IMG/VR virus record: IMGVR_UViG_3300045996_002772
Span: 1-24,263 of that record
Direction: 5' to 3' (one strand)
Length of the DNA stretch: 24,263 nt
Source: a virus
In this document: positions 23,192-24,263 of the stretch, one piece after another
How the letters are laid out: every line of letters starts with the position of its first letter
Numbering within the stretch: position 1 is the first letter of the stretch
The notes under the pieces: model-generated
What the model was told of the DNA's origin: nothing
What the model saw: only the letters and a program-made list of their open reading frames with translations
The model's database searches: none
Program-made: the position numbers and the translations under genes

Positions 23192-23214
23192 TGATCCGGT
23201 TGGCCCCCGGATCA
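23192..23214. repeat. Inverted repeat TGATCCGG/CCGGATCA
   Basis: Perfect 8-bp arms flank the seven-base loop TTGGCCC. It lies in the leader of the HNH gene and would form a stable hairpin. Confidence 0.6.
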
Positions 23215-23263
23215 AGGAAGGCCGGTGAGGTTGGGTTTGAGCCGGAAGATGCTGGAAGAAAAC

Positions 23264-23295
23264 GACCTGTCACAGGCGGCATCCCGTGACAGGTC
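23264..23295. repeat. Inverted repeat GACCTGTCAC/GTGACAGGTC before the HNH gene
   Basis: Perfect 10-bp arms (23264-23273 and 23286-23295) flank a 12-base spacer and end 32 bases before the start codon. It could be an operator for a dimeric regulator or a leader hairpin. Confidence 0.65.
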
Positions 23296-23327
23296 TGACC
23301 GAAACCGCACTGAACAGGAGTCGCGGA

Positions 23328-23891
23328 ATGGCTGCATATATTTCCCTCACTTGTGCATGGTGTGGCAAGAGCTTTGAGCGTCTTGCCAAGATAGTTCGCG
23401 CCAAGAAAGCGAAGAAGACGACTTGCAGCCAAGAGTGCCGCATGAACGAGAAGCGTCGCGCCCAACTCGATTTTTGGAGCCTTGTTGACATTCTCTCTCC
23501 CGGAGAATGCTGGCCTTGGAAGGGGGGAATTGACACCAACGGATACGGCTTTTTCGAAGAAGAGAACCGTCACGTCATTGCTCACCGTCGCGCTTATGAG
23601 AAGCATCACGGAGCAATACCTGAAGGCGATGGCTATCACGGCACCGTCATCAGACATACCTGCGACAATCCACCATGCTGCAACCCAGGACACCTTGTTC
23701 CGGGAACTCAGGCAGACAACAACCTCGACACCAAGTCCAGAAAGAGGCTGAAAGTCAAACTCACAGAAGACGACGTCAGAGCTATACGAGCAGATATCAG
23801 GCCCTACGCTGAAATTTGCGCTCAATACGGCATCTCCAGACCGACCATCTCGAACATAAAGTACAGAACTACATGGAGTGACGTTGAGTAG
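23328..23891 (+). CDS. Free-standing HNH homing-type endonuclease
   Basis: The protein has 187 residues from the ATG at 23328, with AGGAG eight bases before it; a GTG at 23286 is a weaker alternative. An N-terminal zinc-finger-like part has Cys9-X2-Cys12 and Cys33-X3-Cys37. The HNH domain runs about 61-130: CWPWKGGIDTNGYGFF, HRRAYEKHHG, then His110-x-Cys, PPCCNPGHLVPGT and DNNLD. The C-terminus is a helix-turn-helix with the family pattern LTEDDVRAIRADI, YGISRPTISNI and TTW. Such enzymes cut intron- or gene-free alleles and spread by repair. The gene is antisense to the tail genes and ends five bases from the L stop. Confidence 0.9.
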   Translation: MAAYISLTCAWCGKSFERLAKIVRAKKAKKTTCSQECRMNEKRRAQLDFWSLVDILSPGECWPWKGGIDTNGYGFFEEENRHVIAHRRAYEKHHGAIPEGDGYHGTVIRHTCDNPPCCNPGHLVPGTQADNNLDTKSRKRLKVKLTEDDVRAIRADIRPYAEICAQYGISRPTISNIKYRTTWSDVE

Positions 23892-23896
23892 CATGA

Positions 23897-24263
23897 CTAT
23901 CCGCCCCTACTACTGCCGATACCAGGAAAACCTCCAAAAGGTAATGGGGCGTTAACTCCGAACCGGAGTTCACAATCATCGAGGGATTTTCCACACTTAT
24001 CCTGTGCAGGATTGGCAACTCTTACACCATCCTCGTTGAAGTAATTGTTGCCCGAGAATGGGCAAGTTGCACGTTCGTACGAAAATTTCCCGCCGTCGAA
24101 CACACGATATCGCCACATGCAGACCTTCTGGGTGGCTGGCCGTCTCGGCACGAGATCTCCCCAGAGGTCCAGGCCGGTGGAAAGCTGCCACTCGATGATC
24201 CCGGTCAGCGTGTTGTGCCGGGTCTTCTGCTGGACCATGTAGATTTCGGGAGGAAAGTATGAG
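23897..24263 (-). CDS. L: Minor tail protein L (5' partial)
   Basis: This is the C-terminal part of lambda gpL; the frame stays open to the window end, upstream of the internal ATG at 24238. It has YMVQQKTRHNTLTGIIEWQL, the region after the beta domain, and then the four-cysteine C-terminal domain: KVCMWRYRVF, ATCPFSGNNYF, DKCGKSLDDCELRFG, and the close PFGGFPG. In lambda these four cysteines bind an iron-sulfur cluster. L normally precedes K directly in the tail operon; here the HNH gene and its leader lie between them. Confidence 0.9.
   Translation of the reverse strand, partial: SYFPPEIYMVQQKTRHNTLTGIIEWQLSTGLDLWGDLVPRRPATQKVCMWRYRVFDGGKFSYERATCPFSGNNYFNEDGVRVANPAQDKCGKSLDDCELRFGVNAPLPFGGFPGIGSSRGG

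Larger units (their letters stand above)
22792..23285. other. Gene-free, repeat-rich segment between K and the HNH gene
   Basis: No supported open reading frame lies here on either strand. The segment contains ACTTAA hexamers, a G/C-rich stem-loop and several inverted repeats (entered separately). In lambda-type tails L and K are adjacent, so this segment probably came in with, or evolved around, the HNH gene. Confidence 0.6.

Noticed and set aside
22850-23330. Group I intron or IscB-type guide RNA before the HNH gene
   Set aside because: An AATCCGC stretch and hairpins are present, but no matching set of conserved intron core elements was found, the strand is opposite to the tail genes, and the protein has no RuvC part.
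22953-23894. Minus-strand open frame of 313 codons
   Set aside because: It runs antisense through the well-supported HNH gene and ends in LSLSLSLS translated from the hexamer array.
1-24263. tRNA genes, CRISPR arrays and insertion sequences
   Set aside because: No cloverleaf-like sequence, regularly spaced repeats or transposase frame was seen on reading both strands.

Overview
The window reads as part of a temperate siphophage, prophage or phage-plasmid. Almost everything from 2.5 to 24.3 kb lies on the minus strand in one tightly packed block, with ATGA, TGATG or GTGA overlaps or gaps of a few bases. Read in the direction of transcription, it starts with a lambda-type tail-tip module: L (5' end cut by the window edge), K, I and J. 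Next come two small J-linked proteins, a tail fibre, a 1055-residue multi-domain adhesin and two paralogous spikes that combine Calx-beta domains with a pectate-lyase-like beta-helix. After these come a coiled-coil membrane protein, three paralogous membrane-anchored proteins, a peptidoglycan hydrolase with a holin-like tail, a lipoprotein and a small membrane-anchored coiled-coil protein, a likely spanin pair. The overall plan is therefore tip, receptor binding and capsule degradation, then lysis.

The left 2.5 kb is different. It is on the plus strand and holds the larger part of a VirD4/TraG-type type IV coupling protein (5' end cut by the window edge), a probable terminator and a membrane-anchored T5orf172/MUG113 protein. 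This last gene runs tail-to-tail into the lysis genes with a 44-bp overlap. A conjugation coupling protein directly beside phage lysis genes suggests a phage-plasmid, a prophage in a conjugative element, or a mosaic junction.

At the right end the L-K pair, normally adjacent, is split by a plus-strand (antisense) HNH endonuclease gene and about 0.5 kb of gene-free DNA. That DNA carries tandem ACTTAA hexamers, a G/C-rich stem-loop and several inverted repeats.

The DNA is GC-rich with some lower-GC patches (end of J, middle of the larger spike, HNH gene), typical of mosaic phage DNA. The host cannot be fixed from sequence alone. A Gram-negative host is clear from the lipoprotein/spanin and lambda-type tail, and an alphaproteobacterium is a guess. 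No tRNA, rRNA, IS element or CRISPR array was seen.
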